Shown: positions 8,777-17,338 of the stretch, one piece after another
How the letters are laid out: each line of letters starts with the position of its first letter
How positions within the stretch are numbered: position 1 is the first letter of the stretch
Source: CAYNRA01 sp046293395
GTDB lineage: Bacteria > Bacteroidota > Bacteroidia > Cytophagales > Spirosomataceae
NCBI GenBank assembly: GCA_046293395.1
Contig: JBKBOU010000001.1
Location: forward strand, 434,001-498,000
DNA: 64,000 nucleotides
Direction: 5' to 3'
Notes under the pieces: model-generated
What the model was told of the DNA's origin: nothing
What the model saw: the letters and a program-made list of their open reading frames with translations, nothing else
The model's database searches: none
Position numbers and translations under genes: made by a program

Positions 8777-9847
8777 ATGAATAGTTACTACATTATGAAT
8801 AAAAATAAATCAATTATTTCTCTAAATAATTCCATTTTAGGTATTATTTTCTTTTCATTTCTCTTGAATCTTCAAGGCTGTTCCAACAAGGACAAACAAG
8901 AAGCCGCAGAATTTTTTAAACGAGCGAATTACCATGTGTCCATCAACGAAACCGATAAAGCACTTGGTTTCTATACAGAAGCTATCGAAAAAGTACCTGA
9001 TTTCGCAGATGCCTATCTTAACCGTGGACTGATTTACGAAAAACGAGGAATGTACGAACAAGCTCAAGCAGATTACCTGAAAGCGGTTGAAGTAGATCCG
9101 GAATTCCCACAAGCGCAATTTAGTCTAGCGCGTGTTTTACACATTTTGAACAAAGCAAACGATTCCGAAAAAATTCTTTCTGAACTCGCTACTCTTTACA
9201 AAGACTCTCTTTCTTATCTTTACCTCCATGCCAAAAATCTGACTGCGCTCAATAAATTAGACCAAGCACAGACCTATTTTTCTATGGCAATACAAAAAGA
9301 CCCTAAAAATCCAGAAATTTTATCTGACTTTGGATTTGTTTATTATCTCCAAAATGATTTAGAAGAAGCCGAAAAATTATTCGTTCAAGCAATTCAATTC
9401 AGCACCACCAACCCATTTCCTTTTCATAATCTAGGTGTTGTGTATGCCCTTCAGCAAAAGTTTGAGCTGGCATTACAGAACTCACAAAAAGCCATTGAGC
9501 TTGAACCTACCTCCGGACTTTTTCAATCAAATCATGGATTTCATTTATTATTGAACCAACGGACATCAGAAGCTGAAATTCATCTAAATAAAGCGGAAAA
9601 GTTAGGCTACAACGATAGTTATCATAGTAGAAACAAAGGGATTTATGCGCTACAAACCAAAAATATTCCCGAAGCTATTCAATTATTACAACAGGCTGAA
9701 AAAGAAAATCCAGACACAAAACTTGTCTATTACTTTTTAGGAAAAGCATACCAAGCAAATCAAAATACAAAAGACGCTTGCCTTGCTTTTAAACAAGGAA
9801 AACGTCTTCAAGATAAATGGTCAGATGAATTAGCCGTATGTCCTTAA
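8777..9847 (+). CDS. TPR-repeat lipoprotein
   Basis: 356 residues. A hydrophobic signal segment ends in a lipobox (LNLQGC, Cys at ~35), so it is predicted to be an outer-membrane or periplasmic lipoprotein. About eight TPR units follow, many with the canonical 'A...ADA...RG..Y...G.Y..A..D' spacing ('AYLNRGLIYEKRGMYEQAQ'). An ATG six codons downstream (8795) gives a more classical basic n-region and may be the true start. It overlaps the convergent menD stop by 4 bp. Function is probably protein-protein scaffolding, as in PilF/NlpI-type proteins; no partner is identified. Confidence 0.8.
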   Translation: MNSYYIMNKNKSIISLNNSILGIIFFSFLLNLQGCSNKDKQEAAEFFKRANYHVSINETDKALGFYTEAIEKVPDFADAYLNRGLIYEKRGMYEQAQADYLKAVEVDPEFPQAQFSLARVLHILNKANDSEKILSELATLYKDSLSYLYLHAKNLTALNKLDQAQTYFSMAIQKDPKNPEILSDFGFVYYLQNDLEEAEKLFVQAIQFSTTNPFPFHNLGVVYALQQKFELALQNSQKAIELEPTSGLFQSNHGFHLLLNQRTSEAEIHLNKAEKLGYNDSYHSRNKGIYALQTKNIPEAIQLLQQAEKENPDTKLVYYFLGKAYQANQNTKDACLAFKQGKRLQDKWSDELAVCP

Positions 9848-11553
9848 TCAAAAAGAGAGGTTATTTGGGCTTTTCGTAGATTTCCATACATTTTATTCTC
9901 CTCGGAATTTGACAAAAACTCAAGTAACCCAGTTCCTTCATTTGTCAAAAATTCATGCAACTCTTTCTTTGTATAAACCCCAGATGTGCCAAGTACATAC
10001 GGAATATGAAAATTTGACGTAATTCCTTCCATTCGAAAAGTATGTTCCGTTTGGAAAAACCCTGCATAACTCGGCTGTTCCAACGGGCCTGGAATCATTC
10101 CAAATATACCTCCACCTTGATTATTTAAAACAATTATTTTCAAGTTTGGCGGAAACGAATTTTGCCACAAAGCATTTGAATCATACAGAAAAGAAATGTC
10201 TCCAACCAAACAAACGTGTTGTACTTCAGGAGAGGCATACGCAGCACCAACCGCCGTGCTTACGCATCCGTCAATTCCACTTGTTCCCCGATTACAATAA
10301 ATAAAAGGGAAATTTGACAAGCCATAAAACAGATTAACATACCTGATAGCCAAACTGTTACCCACGTGCAAATAATGCGTAGCCGAGACAGATAGAAGCA
10401 GTGCAAGAACAACATCTGCTTCGGATAAAAATATTTCCGTGTTCGTTTTTTCAAAATAACGGAGGAGTGATTCTTTTACTTTTTTTTCAATATCAGCCCA
10501 ACTCTTTAAATAGGCATTGTTTTCTTTTTTACTTATAGCCACCATTTCTTTCCATTCTTTGAAGAATAGCGCAGGAGACATACTGATATGCCACGTCAAA
10601 GTTTGAAAAGGATCTTTCAAGAAATCCCCAATTTGAACATGCCAGTGTTCACTGGGTGGATTCGCTCGGATGAATTGTTTAAATGGCTTGGATATAAATG
10701 ATTTTTCGGTAGTTATCAGAATATCTGGCTGCAAAGTACGCAGTTCTTTTTCTGGAATAACACCTAAATAATGATCATGTAACAAAATAAATGCCTCTCC
10801 TTTCACCTGACTGATACTATCACCGAGAATAGGATATACATCTGTAAGTTCACTTAAAATAGCAGAAAGCTCATTGCTGTCTTGTTGCCCAACAGCAAAA
10901 AGGACTTTTTGCCCACTTTGAACTATCTCTCTTACTCTTTCTTTTATTTTTTCAGAAACAGACATAGACGATACGTCCCATAGAATAGGCTGACAACTAG
11001 AAAGCAAGGGATAGTCTTTCGGTTCTGGATAAAAAGGTTCTCGAATAGGAATATTAATATGTACAGGCCCAGAGGGCTCCTGAACAGCAAGCTGAATCGC
11101 CTCGGATGCTGTTCTTTTACACATCCATTGTGTATCTGGGTTTGCATAATCTGCCTGCCATTGGTAAGCGCGTTTTACATGCTGACCATATATATTTTGC
11201 TGAAAAATCGTTTGCCCGTCGTATTGGTGTATCCATTCAGCAGGTCTGTCTGCTGTAAGCACAAGTAGCGGAACTTCCAAAAAGTAGGCTTCTGCAATAG
11301 CAGGTGCAAAATTTAAAGCTGCAGTTCCTGAAGTACAAACCAAAACAACAGGTTTTTTTGATATTTGTGCTATTCCAAGTGCAATGTAAGCAGCACTTCG
11401 TTCATCTTGAACAGCACGGCAATGGATTTTCGGATGTTCCGTAAACGCAATAGTCAAGGCAGCACTTCTGGAGCCTGGACAAAGGATTGCATCTCGAACG
11501 CCAAGTTCAGCACAAATTTGAGCTAAATCTATAAGTGGAGATAGGATAGCCAT
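9844..11553 (-). CDS. menD: 2-succinyl-5-enolpyruvyl-6-hydroxy-3-cyclohexene-1-carboxylate synthase (MenD)
   Basis: 569 residues from ATG 11553. Thiamine-diphosphate enzyme that joins 2-oxoglutarate-derived succinic semialdehyde to isochorismate, the committed step of menaquinone synthesis in the cytoplasm. The N-terminal domain shows the MenD signature 'LCPGSRSAAL...HCRAVQDERSAAYIALGIA' with the ThDP-activating Glu. The C-terminal domain has 'NRGTSGIDGCVSTAVGAA' and the metal-binding 'LVGDISFLYDSNAL...NNQGGGIF'. An ATG at 11589 would add 12 residues but lies in the rpoD terminator hairpin, so 11553 is preferred. menC is also in this window (35680), far away, so men genes are scattered here. 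Menaquinone is the usual respiratory quinone of the phylum. Confidence 0.95.
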   Translation of the reverse strand: MAILSPLIDLAQICAELGVRDAILCPGSRSAALTIAFTEHPKIHCRAVQDERSAAYIALGIAQISKKPVVLVCTSGTAALNFAPAIAEAYFLEVPLLVLTADRPAEWIHQYDGQTIFQQNIYGQHVKRAYQWQADYANPDTQWMCKRTASEAIQLAVQEPSGPVHINIPIREPFYPEPKDYPLLSSCQPILWDVSSMSVSEKIKERVREIVQSGQKVLFAVGQQDSNELSAILSELTDVYPILGDSISQVKGEAFILLHDHYLGVIPEKELRTLQPDILITTEKSFISKPFKQFIRANPPSEHWHVQIGDFLKDPFQTLTWHISMSPALFFKEWKEMVAISKKENNAYLKSWADIEKKVKESLLRYFEKTNTEIFLSEADVVLALLLSVSATHYLHVGNSLAIRYVNLFYGLSNFPFIYCNRGTSGIDGCVSTAVGAAYASPEVQHVCLVGDISFLYDSNALWQNSFPPNLKIIVLNNQGGGIFGMIPGPLEQPSYAGFFQTEHTFRMEGITSNFHIPYVLGTSGVYTKKELHEFLTNEGTGLLEFLSNSEENKMYGNLRKAQITSLFD

Positions 11554-11580
11554 AAAGATAGAGTTTGGGTTAAAATGCAA

Positions 11581-11603
11581 AAAAGACACGAAACGTGTCT
11601 TTT
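11581..11603 (-). terminator. Terminator of rpoD
   Basis: A 10-bp perfect stem AAAAGACACG / CGTGTCTTTT with a 3-base loop and a T tail on the minus strand, 31 bp after the rpoD stop. It overlaps the longest menD reading frame, arguing that menD starts at 11553. Confidence 0.8.
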
Positions 11604-11633
11604 TTGACTTACATGACTGATGAATCAGACGTA

Positions 11634-12497
11634 TTATCCAAGATAAGCGATCAAAGCTTTGCTTCTGTTGGTTTGGCGCAAACGACGAATCGCTTTTTCT
11701 TTAATTTGCCGAACGCGTTCACGTGTCAAATTAAATTGTTCACCAATCTCCTCTAGTGTCATGGCTTGTGTGCCATTTAAGCCAAAGTAAAACATAATGA
11801 CTTCTTTTTCACGAGGAGTTAAAGTATCGAGCGCTCTGAGAACCTCACGACGAAGTGAGTCGTTCATCAGCTCTTGATCTGGCTTTTCTTCGAGATCGTT
11901 TTCCAACACGTCCAATAAACTATTTTCTTCACCCTGTACAAACGGGGCATCGACAGACACGTGGCGACCTGAAATCTTCATGGTATCAACCACTTCATTT
12001 GCTGTAATCTCAAGCACTTCAGCCAATTCTTCTGGAGAAGGTTCTCTTTCGAATTTTTGTTCAAGTTCAGAATACGTCTTGGAAATTTTATTCAAAGAAC
12101 CAACCCGGTTCAAAGGCAAACGTACAATCCGTGACTGCTCTGCCAAAGCTTGAAGAATAGATTGGCGAATCCACCAAACAGCATACGAAATAAATTTAAA
12201 ACCACGTGTTTCATCAAAACGTTGAGCGGCTTTGATAAGTCCTAAGTTGCCCTCGTTAATCAAATCGCCAAGGGAAAGACCTTGGTTTTGGTATTGCTTT
12301 GCAACAGACACTACGAAACGAAGATTAGCTTTAGTCAGTCTTTCCAATGATCGCTGATCTCCCTCTCTAATCTTTTGAGCTAGGATAACCTCTTCATCCG
12401 GAGTTAATAAATCTACTTTACCAATTTCCTGCAAATACTTATCAAGGGATTGACTTTCTCTGTTGGTAATTTGTTTACTGATTTTAAGCTGTCTCAT
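11634..12497 (-). CDS. rpoD: Primary RNA polymerase sigma factor, Bacteroidota short form
   Basis: 287 residues. Region 1.2 (about 14-48), region 2 (about 51-120, with 'SYAVWWIRQSI'), region 3 (about 121-200) and region 4 (about 217-280, with helix-turn-helix 'TLEEIGEQFNLTRERVRQI') are all present. Region 1.1 is absent, as is normal for the primary sigma of Bacteroidota, which recognises the unusual -33/-7 promoters seen across this window. A -7-like TAATTTTG stands upstream at 12549-12542. It follows pnp on the same strand with a 76-bp gap and has its own terminator. Confidence 0.93.
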   Translation of the reverse strand: MRQLKISKQITNRESQSLDKYLQEIGKVDLLTPDEEVILAQKIREGDQRSLERLTKANLRFVVSVAKQYQNQGLSLGDLINEGNLGLIKAAQRFDETRGFKFISYAVWWIRQSILQALAEQSRIVRLPLNRVGSLNKISKTYSELEQKFEREPSPEELAEVLEITANEVVDTMKISGRHVSVDAPFVQGEENSLLDVLENDLEEKPDQELMNDSLRREVLRALDTLTPREKEVIMFYFGLNGTQAMTLEEIGEQFNLTRERVRQIKEKAIRRLRQTNRSKALIAYLG

Positions 12498-12541
12498 ATT
12501 TTTTGCCCGAACGCCATTTAAGTTAATTCAAAAAAGTAACA

Positions 12542-12549
12542 CAAAATTA
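12542..12549 (-). promoter_or_regulatory. Possible -7 element of rpoD
   Basis: Minus-strand TAATTTTG matches TAnnTTTG, predicting a transcript start about 38 nt before the rpoD ATG. No TTG at 19-21 bp, so confidence is limited. Confidence 0.4.
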
Positions 12550-12573
12550 GAACTGAATGTTCAACCTTAGAGA

Positions 12574-14715
12574 TTATTCAGCTGCTTTTTCTGGTCTTGG
12601 TGGTCTTGGTAATAATACCTTTCTAGATAAACGATATTTACCTGATTTTTTATCTATTTCAATCAGTTTTACTTGAATCTCTTCTCCAATTTCAAGTACT
12701 CCATCCATCGTAGGCAATCTTTCCCAAGAAATTTCAGAAATGTGCAATAAGCCTTCTTTTCCTGGCAAAAACTCAACAAAAGCACCAAATGGCTGAATTG
12801 ATTTTACAATCGCGTCGTATTCTGTACCTACTTCGGGAACAGCAACGATACCTTCTACTCTACTTCTTGCCATAGCCATTGCTTTGGCATCTTTTGCAAA
12901 AATAGAGACATAGCCTTTGTTGTCTTTTTCTTCAATCGTAATCGTTGCACCAGATTCTCTCTGAATCTCCTGAACGATTTTCCCTCCTGGTCCGATTACT
13001 GCACCAATAAATTCACGTTCAATAATAATAACGTGCGCACGAGGTGCATGTGGTTTCAAATCAGCACGTGGTGTTTCAAGTGCCGACTTCATTATTTGAA
13101 GGATATGCAATCTTCCTTCTTTTGCTTGCAACAATGCCTGTTCCAGAACTTCAAATGACAATCCACCAATTTTAATATCCATTTGGCAAGCGACAATCCC
13201 TTTTTCCGTTCCTGTCACCTTGAAATCCATATCACCTAGATGATCTTCATCTCCTAAAATATCTGAAAGGACAGCAAATTTACCTGATTCAATATCTGTA
13301 ATTAGACCCATTGCAATACCAGAAACTGGTGCTGAAATCGGTACACCTGCATCCATCAAAGACAAACATCCAGCACAAACGGTCGCCATAGAAGAAGAAC
13401 CATTGGATTCTAGAATATCTGAAACCACGCGAATCGTATAAGGATTATTTTCTTCTGGCGGTAATACTTTTTTCAAAGAACGCATAGCCAAATTACCATG
13501 ACCAATTTCACGACGGCTCGCACCCCTATTTGGTTTTACTTCACCGGTAGAGAATCCAGGGAAGTTATAATGCAGATAGAATTTAGAGAAACTTAGCGAC
13601 ATCGCTTGATCTACCAACATTTCATCTAATTTCGTACCTAATGTGGCTGTTGACAAAGATTGAGTTTCTCCGCGAGTGAACAAAGCAGAACCATGTGCGG
13701 ATGGAAGATAATCTACTTCGCAGGTGATGGGACGAATTTCCGTCAAGCCCCGACCATCCAAACGCTTGCGCTCATCCAATACTAATTTGCGGGAAGTATC
13801 GTATTTGATTTCACCGAAATACGTTTTAATCAATGTTTCATCGTATCCATGGTCTTCCGGAAGCGATGCCATGAACGCATCAAGAACAGCTTGGTATCCT
13901 TCACTTCGAACTTGTTTGTTTGCACTTCCTAATTGGCCAACAGCATACGCTTTGTCAAACAACTCTGTGTACATACGTTCTTTCAAAGCAGCATCATGGA
14001 CTTCGTGGTTATATTCACGTTTTACCAAGGCACCTACAGCTTCTGCCAAATCTTTTTGGGCTTGAACTTGGATTTTAATCGCATCATGCGCTACACGAAT
14101 AGCATCAATCATTTCTTGCTCAGAAAACTCATTCCCTTCCCCTTCTACCATAATGATGTTTTCGGCAGTACCGGCCACAATCAAATCAATAGAAGCCTCT
14201 TTCATTTGACTGAAAGTGGGGTTGACAACAAATTCACCATTTATTTTGGCAATACGCACCTCTGAAATAGGCCCGTTGAAAGGAATATCTGAAACAGCAA
14301 TAGCTGCGGAAGCCGCGAGAGCAGCCAAAGCATCCGGTTGCACATTTGTATCCGCCGAGTAAAGCGTTACTTGTACTTGCACATCTGCGTGGTAATCTTC
14401 GGGAAAAATAGGGCGAAGAGCTCGGTCAATTAAACGAGAAACAAGAATTTCGTTATCTGAAAGTCTTCCTTCTCTACGTTGGAAACTACCAGGGATACGA
14501 CCAGAACCTGCAAATTTTTCTTGGTAGTCCACAGAGAGTGGAAGGAAATCTGTACCCTCTTTGTGTTTTTTGGCTGCAACGACTGTTGCGAGCATCATCA
14601 GGTTTTCGTGTTTTAAGACAACAGAGCCGTCAGCTTGGCGGGCGAGTTTACCAGTTTCAAGGATAATTTCCTTTCCATCTGGCATCGTGATTTTTTGTTC
14701 TTTGATTGTAAACAT
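12574..14715 (-). CDS. pnp: Polyribonucleotide nucleotidyltransferase (PNPase)
   Basis: 713 residues from ATG 14715, where the conserved N-terminus 'FTIKEQKITMPDGKEI' begins; the 14 extra codons upstream (to 14757) are Arg/Leu-rich and unlike the family. Domains in order: RNase PH 1, helical linker, RNase PH 2 (with 'GRGLTEIRPI' and 'SSMATVCAG'), KH domain with 'GAVIGPGGKIVQEIQ' at about 570-620, and S1 domain at about 640-705 ('FGAFVEFLPGKEGLLHIS'). PNPase degrades RNA 3'-to-5' using phosphate. It follows rpsO, the classic rpsO-pnp order, with a hairpin between the two genes. Confidence 0.97.
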   Translation of the reverse strand: MFTIKEQKITMPDGKEIILETGKLARQADGSVVLKHENLMMLATVVAAKKHKEGTDFLPLSVDYQEKFAGSGRIPGSFQRREGRLSDNEILVSRLIDRALRPIFPEDYHADVQVQVTLYSADTNVQPDALAALAASAAIAVSDIPFNGPISEVRIAKINGEFVVNPTFSQMKEASIDLIVAGTAENIIMVEGEGNEFSEQEMIDAIRVAHDAIKIQVQAQKDLAEAVGALVKREYNHEVHDAALKERMYTELFDKAYAVGQLGSANKQVRSEGYQAVLDAFMASLPEDHGYDETLIKTYFGEIKYDTSRKLVLDERKRLDGRGLTEIRPITCEVDYLPSAHGSALFTRGETQSLSTATLGTKLDEMLVDQAMSLSFSKFYLHYNFPGFSTGEVKPNRGASRREIGHGNLAMRSLKKVLPPEENNPYTIRVVSDILESNGSSSMATVCAGCLSLMDAGVPISAPVSGIAMGLITDIESGKFAVLSDILGDEDHLGDMDFKVTGTEKGIVACQMDIKIGGLSFEVLEQALLQAKEGRLHILQIMKSALETPRADLKPHAPRAHVIIIEREFIGAVIGPGGKIVQEIQRESGATITIEEKDNKGYVSIFAKDAKAMAMARSRVEGIVAVPEVGTEYDAIVKSIQPFGAFVEFLPGKEGLLHISEISWERLPTMDGVLEIGEEIQVKLIEIDKKSGKYRLSRKVLLPRPPRPEKAAE

Positions 14716-14814
14716 CAGTAATAAAATTGGGCTACGGTTCCGCTTTCGACGTAGCAATAGTATCCTCTTATAAATTCCGCGGGGATATAGAAAATGGTAA
14801 AATAATACAACGGG

Positions 14815-14842
14815 AAAAGGGAACCATCACTGATTCCCCTTT
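14815..14842 (-). terminator. Hairpin between rpsO and pnp (attenuator or processing site)
   Basis: On the minus strand AAAGGGGAA pairs with TTCCCTTTT over 9 bp (one G-U), starting 5 nt after the rpsO stop. There is no long T tail beyond the stem, so it may be a partial terminator or an RNase III-type processing site as known for E. coli rpsO-pnp. Confidence 0.5.
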
Positions 14843-14846
14843 GAAA

Positions 14847-15122
14847 TTACTTACGAATACCTAATTCAGCAATAATTGAACGGTATCTCTCAATGTCATT
14901 TTTGTACAAATAATCTAACAAACGACGGCGCTTACCAACTAACTTGAGCAAGCCTAGACGCGTAGAATAATCGTGTTTGTGTACCTTGAGGTGCCCAGTT
15001 AAATGAGCAATGCGATAAGTGAATAAAGCAATCTGCGATTCTGGTGAACCTGTGTCAGTTGCTGTTTTTTGGAATCCTTTTTGTCCAAAGATTTCCTCTT
15101 TTTTCTCCTTAGTTAAATACAT
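14847..15122 (-). CDS. rpsO: 30S ribosomal protein S15
   Basis: 91 residues, full length for S15. It carries the typical 'DTGSPESQIALFTYRIAHLTGHLKVHKHDYSTRLGLL' core (shown in abbreviated form: TGSPESQIA, HLTGHL, KHDYSTR) and 'KRRRLLDYLYKND' segments that contact 16S rRNA and S8. It precedes pnp. A TAAATTTG -7-like element lies upstream at 15165-15158, inside the short gap after the LptF/G-type gene. Confidence 0.97.
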   Translation of the reverse strand: MYLTKEKKEEIFGQKGFQKTATDTGSPESQIALFTYRIAHLTGHLKVHKHDYSTRLGLLKLVGKRRRLLDYLYKNDIERYRSIIAELGIRK

Positions 15123-15157
15123 TTGATGTTAACTTAGATTGTAAATTAATTAAGCTA

Positions 15158-15165
15158 CAAATTTA
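15158..15165 (-). promoter_or_regulatory. Possible -7 element of rpsO-pnp
   Basis: Minus-strand TAAATTTG matches TAnnTTTG and predicts a leader of about 28 nt. There is no -33 TTG at normal spacing. Confidence 0.4.
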
Positions 15166-15173
15166 CAAATAAT

Positions 15174-16652
15174 TCATGAATTTAATGACACATGCAGCCT
15201 TTTTTTACGCACTTTATCTTTCAAATACGTAAAAATTGACTTCATGAACGTGCCCTCCAATAAACGGCTATCATTAGAAGCTTTGCGGAGTAGAAACAAA
15301 GCAATGATGGCCAACACGAAATCAGCAAACCAAACGCCAACCAAAACCTCCACTAAACCTTCTTTCGCATATTTATCTCCCAATTGCATCAGTACATACA
15401 TAAAAATAAAAAACGATATAGCAATAAGTACAGGCATTCCAAAACCTCCTTTCTTGATGATTGAGCCCAGTGATGCACCTATCAAAAACATGATAAAGCA
15501 AGCAAGTGCCATCGTATATCTATGCCATTTTTCTACCTCAGCACGCGCTATCAATTTTTGGGTATTGTATTGCATAGTAGAAGCAAGCTCTAACTGAGAA
15601 ATCGAACTTTTTGATTGATTGTACGCATTCTCATACGTTAATTCTTTTGCATAACCCTGCTCTACAAATTTCATTTTTTCATCAATCCAAGCCCCTTCTT
15701 TAATTTGAATGGGCCTTTTCAATGAATCCTTGATTTGAACCAATGGTTTAAATTGATAAGAAGAATAATTTTTGAGAATATTTACTTGATTCTTCGCTGT
15801 CTTTTTTAATTCCATCCGAGTGGAATCTACTTGATTATCCAACTCGTTGATAGTCTTCATCAGTTCATGGTACTTGAACTGGTTTTCATCGGTACGTTTC
15901 ATCCCGAAGCTCTCCAACGAAAAAACAATCTTATTTGACTTGAATGTATTTTTTAAATACTGAGTTTCCCGATTGGATTGACCCGAGGCGGCACTCATCT
16001 GCTCCGAGTAATTTGCACCATTGTATAATTCCAAAATCAAATGAGAATTACCTAGAATGGAATACATTTTACCACTATCTGCAATGGTTACACTTGTATT
16101 ACCGTCATTTTTTGTATGGTCGTATATAATGATGTCACGAAGCCAATCTCCTTGTTTTTCTTTTTGACGAACTTTGATATTGTAGTTCGGAATCTCGTTG
16201 TAAAAAATCCCCTCTGTTAAATTTACACTCACTTTTGCAGTACGAATATCATACAACAAACTATACCCTTTTAGGTTTGCCCAAGGCGCTATACGATTCC
16301 CAAACCAGAAGGAAAATAAAGAAATACCCAATGCGAAAAGACCCACAGGAAGAATAATTCGTGGAAGCGGAATGCCCGCAGACTTGATGGCTGTCAGTTC
16401 TACGTGCTCACCGAGATTCCCAAAAGACATTAAGGAGGCGAGCAAGGTAGCAAGTGGAAGAGAAATAGGAATCGTCATCAAGGCAAAATACCCGAAGAGT
16501 TGGCCATACGTGGTTAAATCAAGCTCTTTACTGACCAAGTCCTCAAAATACATCATCAAAAAACGCATGAGAAAGATAAAAATGACAACAAGGGTCGTTA
16601 AAACAAACGGGCCGATAAACGACCGAAGAACCAGATAATCAATTTTTTTCAT
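15174..16652 (-). CDS. LptF/LptG family permease (lipopolysaccharide export)
   Basis: 492 residues. Three membrane helices lie near the N-terminus (about 10-110, including 'LASLMSFGNLGEHVELTA', the conserved cytoplasmic coupling region that contacts LptB). A large periplasmic beta-jellyroll domain runs from about 130 to 370 with a coiled-coil-like insert ('INELDNQVDSTRMELKK'). Three C-terminal helices lie at about 380-465. Together with LptB, two such subunits extract LPS from the inner membrane. The Bacteroidota form is longer than the ~360 residues of E. coli LptF/G because of the insert. LptF and LptG cannot be told apart from this one gene. Confidence 0.88.
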   Translation of the reverse strand: MKKIDYLVLRSFIGPFVLTTLVVIFIFLMRFLMMYFEDLVSKELDLTTYGQLFGYFALMTIPISLPLATLLASLMSFGNLGEHVELTAIKSAGIPLPRIILPVGLFALGISLFSFWFGNRIAPWANLKGYSLLYDIRTAKVSVNLTEGIFYNEIPNYNIKVRQKEKQGDWLRDIIIYDHTKNDGNTSVTIADSGKMYSILGNSHLILELYNGANYSEQMSAASGQSNRETQYLKNTFKSNKIVFSLESFGMKRTDENQFKYHELMKTINELDNQVDSTRMELKKTAKNQVNILKNYSSYQFKPLVQIKDSLKRPIQIKEGAWIDEKMKFVEQGYAKELTYENAYNQSKSSISQLELASTMQYNTQKLIARAEVEKWHRYTMALACFIMFLIGASLGSIIKKGGFGMPVLIAISFFIFMYVLMQLGDKYAKEGLVEVLVGVWFADFVLAIIALFLLRKASNDSRLLEGTFMKSIFTYLKDKVRKKRLHVSLNS

Positions 16653-16695
16653 GCAAACTTTACCAAATGAGACCGCAAATGTAAGAAATCAATGA

Positions 16696-17088
16696 TTACC
16701 CCCCTACAATATTTTTCAAGGAGTCAATCAATCCGTCCCATAAATCTTCTAAGTCATCTTCGTCTGTACTAGACGAAAAGTCCGTAATTCGTAAATACGT
16801 AGAACCGTCTAGTTCGCTGGCTTCTAGTTTAAATTCCAAATAACTAAGTTCAGGCTCGTCTCCTACAAACTCGAAGCGAGCAGATTTATTTAGGCGAGAA
16901 GAGGTCATGTGCGCTGTATGATCCTGGTCTTCCCATAAAAAATGGTATAAATGATTGGAATCGACAGAAACTTTATCACAAAACCATTGTTCGAGGCCAC
17001 CTGGTGTACTTAGATAAGGATACAGCACCTTGGCTGAGTTACGAAAGGCGTATTCTCTTGTGAACTTGTATTTTGTCATTCTACTCAT
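16696..17088 (-). CDS. SRPBCC (START-like/AHSA1-type) domain protein
   Basis: 130 residues; a second ATG three codons in (17079) is also possible. It shows the beta-alpha-beta pattern of small START-like proteins: 'REYAFRNSAKVLYPYLSTPGGLEQWF', i.e. a strand, then helix and 'P..L..WF', followed by an acidic middle and a C-terminal helix 'DLWDGLIDSLKNIVG'. The aligned family in Bacteroidota is a conserved cytoplasmic protein of unknown ligand. It lies 43 bp upstream of the LptF/G-type gene on the same strand. Confidence 0.75.
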   Translation of the reverse strand: MSRMTKYKFTREYAFRNSAKVLYPYLSTPGGLEQWFCDKVSVDSNHLYHFLWEDQDHTAHMTSSRLNKSARFEFVGDEPELSYLEFKLEASELDGSTYLRITDFSSSTDEDDLEDLWDGLIDSLKNIVGG

Positions 17089-17182
17089 GTTTAATAAATT
17101 TTTACTATTTACTCACAATCAATGGAATATCCTATATTGTTCTTCTTTTTTTCGATAAATTATAAAAAAAAGTACAAAAAAG

Positions 17183-17213
17183 TTGCAATAAAAAGAAGCA
17201 AGTTCTATTTTTG
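17183..17213 (+). promoter_or_regulatory. Promoter of tRNA-Met
   Basis: TTG (17183-17185), 20 bp, TATTTTTG (17206-17213): a full match to the Bacteroidota consensus. The predicted transcript start is near 17220, about 12 nt before the mature tRNA. Confidence 0.75.
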
Positions 17214-17231
17214 CACTCCGTTACAGTTAAT

Positions 17232-17305
17232 GGCGGGGTAGCTCAGATGGTTAGAGCGTCGGATTCATAACCCGGAGGTCACGGGTTCGATTCCCGTCCC
17301 CGCTA
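17232..17305 (+). tRNA. tRNA-Met (CAT), elongator type
   Basis: A 74-nt cloverleaf: acceptor GGCGGGG/CCCCGCT with G1-U72 wobble, D-stem GCTC/GAGC, anticodon loop TTCATAA (CAT), T-arm ACGGG-TTCGATT-CCCGT, discriminator A; CCA not encoded. The anticodon stem has an A31-C39 mismatch. The D-stem (C11-G24) is elongator-like rather than initiator-like. A lysidine-modified tRNA-Ile with CAT anticodon cannot be fully excluded by eye. Confidence 0.88.
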
Positions 17306-17306
17306 C

Positions 17307-17337
17307 AAAAGGTTCTTACGCACAGTAAGAACCTTTT
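17307..17337. terminator. Terminator after tRNA-Met and holA
   Basis: A 13-bp perfect stem AAAAGGTTCTTAC / GTAAGAACCTTTT with a 5-base loop, T run on the plus side and A run on the other. It serves tRNA-Met (+) and probably the convergent holA operon (-), whose last stop is at 17339. Confidence 0.85.
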
Positions 17338-17338
17338 T

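Noticed and set aside
11554..11589. Twelve-residue N-terminal extension of MenD
   Set aside because: The DNA is the rpoD terminator hairpin, and the family normally begins near the ATG at 11553.
13724..14265. Two plus-strand open frames (about 110 codons each) inside pnp
   Set aside because: They are antisense shadows of the strongly coding pnp gene, with low-complexity composition and no family features.
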